From the NCBI RefSeq assembly GCF_021029445.1, contig NZ_CP072610.1, positions 992,001-1,056,000 on the forward strand: a stretch of DNA of 64,000 nt, in the 5' to 3' direction. Below the pieces are notes generated by a model. That model was not told where the DNA came from, did no database searches, and was given only the letters and a program-made list of their open reading frames with translations. Position numbers and translations under genes: made by a program. Positions 56,426-64,000 of this stretch are shown here, piece after piece. The DNA comes from Pseudomonas wenzhouensis. Lineage in GTDB: Bacteria; Pseudomonadota; Gammaproteobacteria; Pseudomonadales; Pseudomonadaceae. Each line of letters starts with the position of its first letter. The first letter of the stretch is position 1.

Positions 56426-58342
56426 ATGCGCCTGTTCCTATCACTCCTGCTCGCCGGCCTGCTGAGTTCGCCCCCGCTGCTCGCCGCCGAGCGCCATTTC
56501 ACCATCCTGCACAGCAACGACTGGCAGTCACGCCTGCTCGGCTTCGGCCCCAACAATGAATACAGCCCGGCGACGGTGAACGATGACGACACCGTCGGCG
56601 GCGTCGCCCGGCTTGCCACATTATTGAATGAGCGCCGCGCAGCAGCCGGTGAAGAACCTCTGCTGTTGCTCGACGGCGGCGACTTCACCATGGGCACGCT
56701 GTTTCACACCATTGCCCGCGAAATGGGCAGCGAACTGCGTCTGATGACTGAGCTGGGCTATGACGCCGCGGTGATCGGCAACCACGAATTCGACTTCCGC
56801 CCGGCCGGCCTCGCCGCGATGATCAGCGCCGCGCACAAGGAAAAGGGCGACACGCTGGTGCCGCTACTGTCGAGCAACATGCGTTTCGATGCCGCGAGCA
56901 AGGCCGATGACAGCCTGCAGGAGCACGTCGAAGCCGGGCGCATCCTGCCGTACAAGCTGATCGAGCGCGGCGGCATTCGTTTCGGTCTGTTCGGCCTGCT
57001 CGGCAACAACGCCGTGGCCGTCAGCCCGATGATCAAGCCGGTGACCTTCGCCGACCCGGTCGCCACCGCCAGGGAAACCGTGGCCAAGCTGCGCGAGGAG
57101 GGCGCCGAGGTGGTCATCTTGCTCTCGCACATGGGCGTTACCCAGCAGGCCGATGGCAGCTGGCGCGGCGAAGAGGTTGAGCTGGTCGAGCAGGTGCCGG
57201 GCATCGATATCGTCGTCGGTGGCCATTCGCATGTGGCGCTGCCGCAACCCGTGCTAGTGGGGGGGCGTACCCCGGTGGTGCAGGCCGGTTCGGAGATCCA
57301 GTACCTCGGCGAACTGCGCATGAGCCTTGGCGACGACGGCGTACCGCGCTTGCGTGATTACCGCTTGCATGCGGTCAATGACAGCATCGTCGGCGATGCG
57401 ACCATCACCGCCAAGGTCGAAGACTTCAAGCAGGTGGTCAGCGAGCGCATGCTGACGCCCAAGGGCTATCGCTTCGACCAGCCGCTGGCCAAGGTTGACC
57501 AGAGCCTGGGCCGTGATTTCACCGACCAGACACTGGCCAACCTGGTCACCGATGCGCTGCGTCATGCCGTCGATGCCGACCTGGCCTTTACCGGCAACGG
57601 CACCATCCGCGATGACCTGCTCAAGGGCCGCAATGGCGTGCAGGACGTCTCCGACCTGTTTCGCATCGCCCCGCTGGGCATCGGCCAGTTCGACGACGAA
57701 CCGGGCTACCCGATGATCAAGGCCTACATCAGCGCGCGCGAAATCAAGTCACTGCTGGAAGTGCTGCTGCTCGCCTATCAGCTGCGTGACAGCCAGAGCT
57801 ATTACCCGCGGGTTTCCGGCGTGCGCTTCACCTACAACCCTTGGCGCGTGCCGTTCGACCGCGTCAGCCGCATCGAAGTCGGCGATCCGCACGGCGGCTA
57901 CCGTGACCTGGACCTGAACGACACGCGCCTCTACAGCATCGGCGCCACCAGCTACGTCGGCAGTTTTACCTGGCTGGTGCCGGACCTGACCAAGGGGCTG
58001 CTCAACGTCATCCCCAAGGATGCCGAGGGCCGCCCGCTGCCGCGTATCGAAGACGCCATCATCGACCAGGACCCGGATAAGGAAGGCGTGCAGGAACTCA
58101 AGGAATGGCAAGTGCTGCTCGACCATATCCGCAGCCTGCCGGATCTCGATGGCGACGGCCTGGCCGATATTCCCACCAGCGGTGCGGCTGCCGAAGCGCG
58201 CATGATCCGCGCGCCCAGCCTGCGCCCGGCCGAGCTGTTCCGCCTGGCCGGGCCGAGGCAGTGGGGCGCCAGTGCGGTGATCCTGGCCGGCGTGCTGCTG
58301 ATTCTCTGGCTGCTTAGCCGCCCGCTGCGCCGCCGTGCGTAG
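56426..58342 (+). CDS. 5'-nucleotidase/metallophosphatase, membrane-anchored
   Basis: A 638-residue periplasmic UshA/5'-nucleotidase-family enzyme. The signal peptide is followed by the metallophosphoesterase motifs ILHSNDWQSRLLGF, LLLDGGDFTMGTLF, VIGNHEFDFRP, LSHMGVTQ and VVGGHSHVALP. The C-terminal 5'-nucleotidase domain (NLVTDALRHAVDADLAFTGNG) completes the fold. It ends in a hydrophobic helix WGASAVILAGVLLILWLL and RRRA, indicating anchoring in the inner membrane with the enzyme outside. The substrate (nucleotide, UDP-sugar or other phosphate ester) is not defined. Confidence 0.88.
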   Translation: MRLFLSLLLAGLLSSPPLLAAERHFTILHSNDWQSRLLGFGPNNEYSPATVNDDDTVGGVARLATLLNERRAAAGEEPLLLLDGGDFTMGTLFHTIAREMGSELRLMTELGYDAAVIGNHEFDFRPAGLAAMISAAHKEKGDTLVPLLSSNMRFDAASKADDSLQEHVEAGRILPYKLIERGGIRFGLFGLLGNNAVAVSPMIKPVTFADPVATARETVAKLREEGAEVVILLSHMGVTQQADGSWRGEEVELVEQVPGIDIVVGGHSHVALPQPVLVGGRTPVVQAGSEIQYLGELRMSLGDDGVPRLRDYRLHAVNDSIVGDATITAKVEDFKQVVSERMLTPKGYRFDQPLAKVDQSLGRDFTDQTLANLVTDALRHAVDADLAFTGNGTIRDDLLKGRNGVQDVSDLFRIAPLGIGQFDDEPGYPMIKAYISAREIKSLLEVLLLAYQLRDSQSYYPRVSGVRFTYNPWRVPFDRVSRIEVGDPHGGYRDLDLNDTRLYSIGATSYVGSFTWLVPDLTKGLLNVIPKDAEGRPLPRIEDAIIDQDPDKEGVQELKEWQVLLDHIRSLPDLDGDGLADIPTSGAAAEARMIRAPSLRPAELFRLAGPRQWGASAVILAGVLLILWLLSRPLRRRA

Positions 58343-58533
58343 CTGAACAGCGCGCGCACCGATAACCGCGATCATCGAGAGGGGCGCGCAGGCCGCCCCT
58401 CCGGCCGACGATCTTGCCAAGCCTTGCCTGCCTCCGTATGGTGCAAAGCCGCCTGATTCGGAAGCTACGCAATGATCGCTCAGCACTGCCCGCTCGGTGA
58501 CCGCGCACAGCCGGCCAACCCCCACTCAGATAA

Positions 58534-59463
58534 ATGTTGCGTCGCCTCATGAACGCACTCAATCATTCGCGCCCGCTGGCGCTGTTCGGCCTGCTGCTGG
58601 CCAACCTTTGCTGGTCCGGTAACGCCCTGGTGGCGCGCGCCTTCGCTGGCGAGATCGCCCCGTTCACCCTGTCGTTCTGGCGCTGGTGCCTGGCCTTGGC
58701 GCTGTTGCTGCCTTTTGTCGCCATGCCGTTGTGGCGTCATCGCGTGGCAGTGCGCACTGCCGGCTGGCGCCTGCTGGTGCTCGGCGGCCTGGGCATCGCC
58801 GGCTACAACTCGCTGCTCTACAGCGCGGCGCAGACCACCGCAGCCATCAACATCTCGCTGGTCAACACCTGCCTGCCGCTGGTGGCTTTCATCGGAGCCG
58901 GGCTGCTGCTCAACGAGTGGCCGGCACGCCGTGCCTGGTGGGGCATGCTGGTGGCGGTGATGGGCCTGGCGGTGCTGATCAGTCAGGGGCAATGGAGCCG
59001 CCTGGCCAGCCTGTCGTTCAACCAGGGCGACCTGATCATGCTGTTGGCCGTGGTCGACTGGGCGCTCTACTCGCTGCTGCTGCGGCGCTGGTCGGCTTAC
59101 CTGCAACCGATTCCACCTCTGGCATTGCTGGGCGTGTTCATCCTGCTTGGCGTACCGCTGATTCTGCCGTTCTATCTATATGAACTGAGCCAGGGCGCGC
59201 ATCTGGCAATCAACGCCGCCAACCTCTCGGCCGTTGCCTACACCGCCGTGTTCGCCTCGCTGCTGGCCTACCTGGCCTGGAACCACGGCATCCGCGTGAT
59301 CGGTGCGGCCAAGGCGGCACTGACCAACTACGTGATGCCGGTTTTCACCGCATTGCTGGGGTGGGTGCTGCTGGGCGAGAGTTTGCAGGTCTACCACTGG
59401 CTGGGCGCCGCGATGATCTTCGGCGGCCTGCTGCTGGCCACGCGGCCCGGTAAAACACTGTAG
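58534..59463 (+). CDS. EamA/DMT-family transporter
   Basis: A 309-residue drug/metabolite-type transporter with ten hydrophobic segments and two EamA repeats (ALFGLLLANLCWSGNALVARA early and LIMLLAVVDWALYSLLLRRW later). The conserved ending is AKAALTNYVMPVFTALLGWVLLGE. Substrate unknown. Two starts are possible, ATG 58534 and ATG 58549; neither has a strong ribosome site. It is probably an independent unit, flanked by REP repeats downstream. Confidence 0.88.
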   Translation: MLRRLMNALNHSRPLALFGLLLANLCWSGNALVARAFAGEIAPFTLSFWRWCLALALLLPFVAMPLWRHRVAVRTAGWRLLVLGGLGIAGYNSLLYSAAQTTAAINISLVNTCLPLVAFIGAGLLLNEWPARRAWWGMLVAVMGLAVLISQGQWSRLASLSFNQGDLIMLLAVVDWALYSLLLRRWSAYLQPIPPLALLGVFILLGVPLILPFYLYELSQGAHLAINAANLSAVAYTAVFASLLAYLAWNHGIRVIGAAKAALTNYVMPVFTALLGWVLLGESLQVYHWLGAAMIFGGLLLATRPGKTL

Positions 59464-59506
59464 GCGCGGCAGGGCTACACAAACGCAGCAGGCACTGTAT
59501 CACCCT

Positions 59507-59581
59507 GTAGGAGCCGCGCCTCGCGGCGAATCGTGTGAACAGCGCAAAGCCAAAAGCTTCGCCCCGGGGCGGGGCTCCTAC
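59507..59581. repeat. REP inverted pair downstream of the EamA gene
   Basis: GTAGGAGCCGCGCCTCGCGGCG and CCCCGGGGCGGGGCTCCTAC form an inverted REP pair 44 bp after the transporter stop. Confidence 0.8.
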
Positions 59582-59668
59582 TGAGTCGTGTCGGTGGATC
59601 ACGTGTCACCGATCCACCTTTCGAAGCCGGCGGATGAAAAAGGTGTCATCCGCCCTACGGCGATCCCC

Positions 59669-60115
59669 TCACTCCGGCTTCATCATCACGAAGGCTTCAC
59701 CGCCTTCACGGTCGTGCATCAGGATGAACGGTTGCCCGGCGATCATGATTCTTACCGGCACCTTGCGCGGCACCGTGGTGCCGGCGTTGACCGCCGCTGC
59801 GCTGAGCAACTGGCGCGTCAGGCTGTCATCCTCCTGCGCCTCGCTGGTCACCACGCATTCGTGGCTGGCCTTGACCTGAATGCTCAGGCTCTTGTCCGCA
59901 TTGAAGCCGACGGTGGCGAAGCCCATATCAGTCATCTCAGTGATGCCATGCTGGCGCGCCACGCGATGCGCCTCGGCAAAGCTCGGTGCCGTTTGCAGGC
60001 AAATGTCGCGAAACGCCTGGACCACCGGCGAGGTGACCGGCACCGGTGGCTGCGAGCCCAGGTTGGCGCAGGCGCCGAGAAGAGCAACGCTGACAAGCAA
60101 GGCGAACTGTTTCAT
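59669..60115 (-). CDS. Hypothetical lipoprotein
   Basis: A 148-residue protein starting MKQFALLVSVALLGACANLGSQ, with the lipobox LLGAC (Cys at residue 16). The mature domain has two further cysteines (RDICLQTAPSF and SHECVVTSE) and no recognised family. An in-frame ATG 14 codons upstream is less likely. It sits in a run of small minus-strand envelope genes with 60142 and 60411, 26 bp after the first. Function unknown. Confidence 0.78.
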   Translation of the reverse strand: MKQFALLVSVALLGACANLGSQPPVPVTSPVVQAFRDICLQTAPSFAEAHRVARQHGITEMTDMGFATVGFNADKSLSIQVKASHECVVTSEAQEDDSLTRQLLSAAAVNAGTTVPRKVPVRIMIAGQPFILMHDREGGEAFVMMKPE

Positions 60116-60141
60116 CACATCATTCCTCAATGAAGAGGTGT

Positions 60142-60306
60142 TCAGGGTTGCTGGCAAAGATCATGCCCGAGCAACTGCGAAGCCAGCCCCTTGGCCAGGT
60201 AGGTTTCCACCACGCGGCCATCGCCGCAGTCCGTCTTGTGGCCGATGGCGATACCGATGGAAAGCAGCACGAAAAGCGCCAGGCCGATATTCTGGATGGG
60301 CGTCAT
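60142..60306 (-). CDS. Small hypothetical membrane protein (54 aa)
   Basis: ATG 60306 to stop at 60142: MTPIQNIGLALFVLLSIGIAIGH, one hydrophobic helix that could be a signal or an anchor. It is followed by a polar stretch with two cysteines (KTDCGDGRVVE and GHDLCQQP), suggesting a disulfide outside the membrane. The ribosome site is weak. Longer versions are possible. Treat as a plausible but unproven gene. Confidence 0.5.
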   Translation of the reverse strand: MTPIQNIGLALFVLLSIGIAIGHKTDCGDGRVVETYLAKGLASQLLGHDLCQQP

Positions 60307-60410
60307 GACAGGGCTCGCTGGGTAAACAATAGAGCAGGATGAAGAGGCGGGCAGGGGATGGCAAGTGCCAACCCCATCGCCATCACGTCGCTGATGCAGG
60401 GATGTGAACG

Positions 60411-60638
60411 TTATGGCAAGGTGATCGACAGACCGCCCAGCATGACGCGCGCAATGATCATCCAGGCAACCACACTGATGATACCCAGCACGCTGTAGCC
60501 GACGACGATACCCAGCGCGATCTGCTTCCACAGCCCGGCATGGCGGTTGGGTTCGTTGCGGTAGTGCGTCGGCATATCACGCTCCGCCCGCAGATCGTCG
60601 AAATCGTCTCTCGCTCTCAAGGTGCTCTCCTGGTTCAT
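60411..60638 (-). CDS. Small hypothetical membrane protein (75 aa)
   Basis: ATG 60638 gives a 75-residue protein. The first 40 residues are charged (MNQESTLRARDDFDDLRAERD), followed by a hydrophobic helix IALGIVVGYSVLGIISVVAWMIIARVM in two adjoining parts and a short tail. A single-pass inner-membrane topology is likely, with the N-terminus in the cytoplasm. GGAGAGC lies a few bases before the start. No family recognised. Confidence 0.62.
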   Translation of the reverse strand: MNQESTLRARDDFDDLRAERDMPTHYRNEPNRHAGLWKQIALGIVVGYSVLGIISVVAWMIIARVMLGGLSITLP

Positions 60639-60822
60639 GGGGCAGCGCACGGCGGCGCTGCAGCCTGCTGGGGGCGGATTTTCCGGCATCGCCCGACAGC
60701 CCTGCAAGCACCGTTCGGGCGGTTGACAGGTCAGCCGCAGGCTCAGAAACCCGCAATTGAGCGCATCGCCACCACTGAAGGCTAACCGCTTGATAAAACG
60801 TAAATTTATCGATGATCTGGGG

Positions 60823-60851
60823 TTGACAGCGATAGGCGAGACGCGGACAAT
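60823..60851 (+). promoter_or_regulatory. Sigma-70 promoter of tRNA-Met
   Basis: TTGACA (60823-60828) and GACAAT (60846-60851) with 17-bp spacing, 10 bp before the tRNA start, a strong stable-RNA promoter layout. Confidence 0.8.
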
Positions 60852-60861
60852 GCGCGCCGTT

Positions 60862-60938
60862 GGCTACATAGCTCAGTTGGTTAGAGCGCAGCATTCATAA
60901 TGCTGATGTCCCAGGTTCAAGTCCCGGTGTAGCCACCA
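60862..60938 (+). tRNA. tRNA-Met (CAT), elongator type
   Basis: 77 nt. The acceptor stem GGCTACA/TGTAGCC, D-arm GCTCAGTTGGTTAGAGC, anticodon stem-loop GCATTCATAATGC with anticodon CAT, T-arm GGTTCAAGTCC and encoded ACCA end are all present. The paired first base and the likeness to E. coli elongator tRNA-Met argue against initiator tRNA. An alternative is tRNA-Ile2 (CAT with lysidine), but the acceptor and T-arm sequences favour Met. Confidence 0.93.
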
Positions 60939-60945
60939 TATTTTT

Positions 60946-60973
60946 CAAAGGGTTAGCTTAGGCTAGCCCTTTG
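60946..60973 (+). terminator. Terminator after tRNA-Met
   Basis: CAAAGGG...CCCTTTG hairpin with inner TAGC/GCTA pairing, 7 bp after the tRNA; only a weak T-run follows. Confidence 0.65.
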
Positions 60974-61103
60974 TCGTTTCTGGGGTAGTGACTAGCTAGC
61001 TTGGGGGAGGGTTGAAAGGCCCTGTTTATGGGGTTATCTGGCCCAGCAGGGCGGTTCGTAACGGATTCATAATCCCCAGCCCACACCATCCCCCCCAAAA
61101 ACA

Positions 61104-61133
61104 ACAAAACCCCGCTTTCGCGGGGTTTTGTTT
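61104..61133. terminator. Bidirectional terminator downstream of ychF
   Basis: AAAACCCCGC-TTTC-GCGGGGTTTT, a 10-bp stem including A/T arms, ends the minus-strand ychF transcript 19 bp past its stop. Confidence 0.9.
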
Positions 61134-61151
61134 ATGCACTACCTACAACGA

Positions 61152-62252
61152 TCAAACGTTAAAGCGGAAGTGCATCACGTCGCCGTCCTTGACGATGTAG
61201 TCCTTGCCTTCCAGGCGCCATTTGCCGGCTTCCTTGGCGCCGGCTTCGCCCTTGTAGGCGATGAAGTCGTCGTAGGCGACCACTTCGGCGCGGATGAAGC
61301 CTTTTTCGAAGTCGGTGTGGATCACGGCGGCGGCTTGCGGGGCGGTGGCGCCGACGCGGACGGTCCAGGCGCGGACTTCCTTCACGCCAGCGGTGAAGTA
61401 GGTCTGCAGGTTGAGCAGCGAGTAACCGGCGCGGATCACGCGGTTCAGGCCCGGCTCTTCCATGCCCATGGTTTCGAGGAACATCTGCATTTCTTCGAGA
61501 TCGTCCAGTTCGGCGATCTCGGCTTCGATCTTGTTGCACACCGGCACGACGATGGCGCCTTCCGCTGCGGCGATGGCGTTGACCACGTCGAGGTGCGGGT
61601 TGTTCTCGAAGCCGTCTTCGGCGACGTTGGCGATGTACATCACCGGCTTGGTGGTGAGCAGGTGGAAGGTCTTGGCCAGGCGCTTCTCGTCGTCACCCAG
61701 GTCTTTGAGCAGGCTGCGTGCCGGCTTGCCTTCGGTGAGGTGGGGGATGAGCTTTTCCAGCAGGGTTTTCTGCGCCACGGATTCCTTGTCGCCACCCTTG
61801 GCGGTGCGAGCCACGCGTTGCAGTTGCTTCTCGCAACTGTCGAGGTCGGCCATGATCAGTTCGAGGTCGATGATCTCGATGTCGCGCTTGGGGTCGACGC
61901 TGTTGGCGACGTGGATGACGTTGTCGTCTTCGAAGCAGCGCACTACGTGGGCGATGGCGTCGGTTTCGCGGATGTTGGCGAGGAACTTGTTGCCCAGGCC
62001 TTCACCTTTCGACGCGCCCGCGACCAGGCCGGCGATGTCGACGAATTCCATGGTGGTGGGGATGACCTTCTCGGGCTTGACGATCTCGGCCAGGGCATCC
62101 AGGCGTGGGTCGGGCATGGGTACGATGCCGCTGTTCGGCTCGATGGTGCAGAAGGGGAAGTTCTCCGCCGCGATGCCGGACTTGGTGAGGGCGTTGAACA
62201 GGGTGGACTTGCCGACATTGGGCAGGCCGACGATGCCGCAGTTGAATCCCAT
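61152..62252 (-). CDS. ychF: Redox-regulated ATPase/GTPase YchF (OLA1 family)
   Basis: Ribosome-associated P-loop NTPase of 366 residues. The G1 motif is [19 protein letters not shown]3 lies in [21 protein letters not shown] (shown in part), and the G4-like NKIEAE gives ATP preference. The C-terminal TGS domain includes [15 protein letters not shown]. It is followed upstream in transcription by pth (25-bp gap), so the order rplY-pth-ychF matches P. aeruginosa PA4671-PA4673. Confidence 0.97.
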   Translation of the reverse strand: MGFNCGIVGLPNVGKSTLFNALTKSGIAAENFPFCTIEPNSGIVPMPDPRLDALAEIVKPEKVIPTTMEFVDIAGLVAGASKGEGLGNKFLANIRETDAIAHVVRCFEDDNVIHVANSVDPKRDIEIIDLELIMADLDSCEKQLQRVARTAKGGDKESVAQKTLLEKLIPHLTEGKPARSLLKDLGDDEKRLAKTFHLLTTKPVMYIANVAEDGFENNPHLDVVNAIAAAEGAIVVPVCNKIEAEIAELDDLEEMQMFLETMGMEEPGLNRVIRAGYSLLNLQTYFTAGVKEVRAWTVRVGATAPQAAAVIHTDFEKGFIRAEVVAYDDFIAYKGEAGAKEAGKWRLEGKDYIVKDGDVMHFRFNV

Positions 62253-62277
62253 GGTGTGTCCCTCGGGGGAAAGGTGG

Positions 62278-62868
62278 TTACTGGGTGGCCTTCTGGCTAT
62301 GCAGTTTGCGCATGGCCACGGTCCAGTCGCCGGCGAGTATTTCCGGCAGGACGTCCAAGGCGAAGTCGATGCTCTTGTCGAGCAGTTCCTGTTCGCTGCG
62401 TGGGGCGCGTCCGAGCACGAAGCCGGAAACCAGGCTGGCGTGCCCAGGATGGCCGATGCCGAGCCGCAGGCGGTGGAAGTTATTCTGGTTGCCGAGCTGG
62501 GCGATGATGTCGCGCAGGCCGTTGTGCCCGCCGTGGCCGCCGCCCTGTTTGAGCTTGGCGACGCCGGGTGGCATGTCGAGTTCGTCGTGGGCCACCAGGA
62601 TCTCTTCGGGTTTGATCTTGAAGAAATTGGCCAGGGCCGCCACGGCTTGGCCGCTGCGGTTCATGTAGGTGGTGGGGATGAGCAGACGAACTTCGCGCCC
62701 CTGGTGGTTGAATTTGCCCACCAGGCCGAAATATTTGCGATCTACGGAGAGGTTGACGCGCTGACTGGCTGCCACGCGCTCAACGAAAAGGGCCCCTGCA
62801 TTGTGCCGGGTCTGGTCGTATTCGGGGCCGGGGTTACCCAGGCCAACGATCAGTTGTACGGCAGTCAT
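62278..62868 (-). CDS. pth: Peptidyl-tRNA hydrolase
   Basis: Recycles peptidyl-tRNA by ester cleavage. The 196-residue protein has the catalytic region [20 protein letters not shown] with the active His near residue 22, then [12 protein letters not shown] and [25 protein letters not shown]. It has the usual family length. It is 63 bp downstream of rplY and 25 bp upstream of ychF. Confidence 0.97.
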   Translation of the reverse strand: MTAVQLIVGLGNPGPEYDQTRHNAGALFVERVAASQRVNLSVDRKYFGLVGKFNHQGREVRLLIPTTYMNRSGQAVAALANFFKIKPEEILVAHDELDMPPGVAKLKQGGGHGGHNGLRDIIAQLGNQNNFHRLRLGIGHPGHASLVSGFVLGRAPRSEQELLDKSIDFALDVLPEILAGDWTVAMRKLHSQKATQ

Positions 62869-62931
62869 ACAGGAGCCCTTTCGAGGAATTCGCCCGGCGT
62901 GATCGCCTGCCGGGCGGGTTCCGCGCTGCGA

Positions 62932-63537
62932 TTACTCGGCAGCGCCTTCTTCGTCTTTAACGCGGCTGGCGTGGATGTTGGAGACAGCCAGGTCGTTACC
63001 GTGAGCCAGAGCAACCAGCTCAACGCCTTTCGGCAGCTTCAGGTCGGACATGTGGACGGTCTGGCCAACTTCTACGGCAGCCATGTCGACTTCGATGAAT
63101 TCCGGCAAGTCTTTCGGCAGGCAGGACACTTCGACTTCGTTGATGGTGTGGGAGATCTCGCCACCTTGCTGCTTCACGCCAACGGCGGTTGCTTCGTTGA
63201 TGAAGTGCAGCGGTACGTGGGCGGTCAGTTTCTGGCCGGCTACGACGCGCTGGAAGTCAGCATGCAGAACGAAGCCTTTGGCCGGGTGGCGCTGCAGGGC
63301 TTTGATCAGGACGCTTTCTTTGGTGCCGGCAACGTCCAGGCTCAGAACGTGGCTGAAGGCGGCTTCGTTTTCCAGCAGCTTGGCCAGGTCTTTGGCCAGC
63401 AGGCTGATGGATTGCGGGGCTTTGTCGCCACCGTAGATCACGGCAGGCACCATGGACACGTTACGACGCAGGCGGCGGCTCGCACCTTTCCCCAGGTCGG
63501 AACGCACTTCGGCATTCAGGGCAAATTCAACAGTCAT
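62932..63537 (-). CDS. rplY: 50S ribosomal protein L25/Ctc-type
   Basis: 5S rRNA-binding protein of the long (CTC, 201-residue) form. The N-terminal L25 domain is [25 protein letters not shown] and [15 protein letters not shown], followed by the beta-domain of general stress protein CTC ([19 protein letters not shown]). The ATG at 63537 is preceded by GGAGAAGTGAA; the frame is open upstream. A terminator separates it from prs, so it may have its own promoter. Confidence 0.96.
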   Translation of the reverse strand: MTVEFALNAEVRSDLGKGASRRLRRNVSMVPAVIYGGDKAPQSISLLAKDLAKLLENEAAFSHVLSLDVAGTKESVLIKALQRHPAKGFVLHADFQRVVAGQKLTAHVPLHFINEATAVGVKQQGGEISHTINEVEVSCLPKDLPEFIEVDMAAVEVGQTVHMSDLKLPKGVELVALAHGNDLAVSNIHASRVKDEEGAAE

Positions 63538-63598
63538 TTCACTTCTCCAAAATAACCAAACCGCCTTGTGGCTTGCGACCAGCCTCGGGCGGTAGGGC

Positions 63599-63624
63599 AA
63601 AAAGCCCCGCGCGAGGCGGGGCAG
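63599..63624 (-). terminator. Terminator between prs and rplY
   Basis: GCCCCGC-5-GCGGGGC hairpin followed on the minus strand by a run of T (TTTTT), 19 bp after the prs stop. Confidence 0.85.
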
Positions 63625-63642
63625 TGTGATCTGGCCTGTTCC

Positions 63643-64000
63643 TTAGCGGAACATGGCGCTGATCGATTCTTCGTTGCTGATGCGGCGTACCGCTTCGGCG
63701 ACGACCGGGGCGATGTCGAGCTGGCGAATACGCGAGCAGGACTGGGCCGCAGCGGACAGCGGGATGGTGTTGGTGACCACCAGCTCGTCCAGGACGGAAT
63801 TCTCGATGTTCTCGATGGCGCGGCCGGACAGTACCGGGTGGGTGCAGTAGGCGTAGACCTTGGCAGCACCGCGCTCTTTCAGCGCTTTGGCGGCGTGGCA
63901 CAGGGTACCGGCGGTATCGACCATGTCGTCTACGAGGATGCAGGTACGGCCTTCGACGTCACCGATGATGTGCATCACTTCGGACTGGTTGGCCTTTTCG
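63643..64000 (-). CDS. prs: Ribose-phosphate pyrophosphokinase (PRPP synthase), C-terminal part
   Basis: Makes PRPP from ribose-5-phosphate and ATP. About 118 C-terminal residues are visible; the N-terminus lies beyond the window. Visible family features are the PRPP-binding loop [18 protein letters not shown], the [15 protein letters not shown] block, and the ending [13 protein letters not shown]. It precedes rplY-pth-ychF as in P. aeruginosa (PA4670). Confidence 0.95.
   Translation of the reverse strand, partial: EKANQSEVMHIIGDVEGRTCILVDDMVDTAGTLCHAAKALKERGAAKVYAYCTHPVLSGRAIENIENSVLDELVVTNTIPLSAAAQSCSRIRQLDIAPVVAEAVRRISNEESISAMFR

Noticed and set aside
60862..60938. tRNA-Met as an integration site for a genomic island
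   Set aside because: No integrase and no repeated 3' end of the tRNA were seen nearby in the window; flanking genes are core.

Overview
The window looks like a chromosomal segment of a fluorescent-type or P. mendocina/P. oleovorans-like Pseudomonas. Grounds: GC-rich codon use, a complete 12-gene alginate operon in Pseudomonas order, the fimT-fimU-pilVWXY1-E minor pilin cluster beside pilSR, and many Pseudomonas REP repeats. Species is inference; no 16S or database search was possible. Layout: 1-1350 holds the N-terminal part of a SulP transporter and a small PA4642-type protein. 1361-9277 is a housekeeping block: rpsT diverging from murJ, then ribF-ileS-lspA-fkpB (FAD synthesis, Ile-tRNA synthetase, lipoprotein signal peptidase, FKBP isomerase) and ispH. 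9327-16717 (minus) is the type IV pilus minor pilin/PilY1 operon, followed by thiO and the PilS/PilR two-component genes. 20911-25528 carries a PP0621-type small protein, bamD, rluD, pgeF and an old-yellow-enzyme reductase. 25613-33000 is accessory and metabolic: a GT4 glycosyltransferase, a LysR regulator divergent from a fatty-acid-hydroxylase/SRPBCC fusion, cysZ, trxB, a short-chain dehydrogenase and small membrane proteins. 33285-49427 (minus) is the alginate operon algD-alg8-alg44-algK-algE-algG-algX-algL-algI-algJ-algF-algA: precursor synthesis (AlgA, AlgD), polymerisation (Alg8, Alg44), periplasmic modification and transport (AlgG, X, L, I, J, F, K) and export (AlgE). A long leader and AlgR/AlgU-like promoter signals lie upstream. 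50146-54367 holds yaaA, a PIN-PhoH protein and moaC-moaD-moaE. 54639-56070 is an IS1111-type insertion sequence beside a REP pair. 56089-60638 has a membrane-anchored 5'-nucleotidase, an EamA transporter, a lipoprotein and three small membrane proteins. 60862-64000 has tRNA-Met and ychF-pth-rplY-prs (prs incomplete). The most interesting signals are in mobile and repeat DNA. First, the noncoding 3' end of the IS1111 element folds into a stem-loop whose loop carries 9-nt and 6-nt segments matching the two flanks of its own insertion site, as expected of a seekRNA/bridge RNA guide. Second, the element's inverted repeat can form a hairpin hiding the transposase start codon. Third, a 269-bp MITE-like element with TA-ended inverted repeats sits inside the alginate operon between alg44 and algK and supplies the alg44 stop codon. 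Fourth, a second MITE family sits 3 bp from the rluD start codon and, with different termini, upstream of trxB. REP sequences also form the C-terminal tail of a glycosyltransferase and the stop codon of algL.
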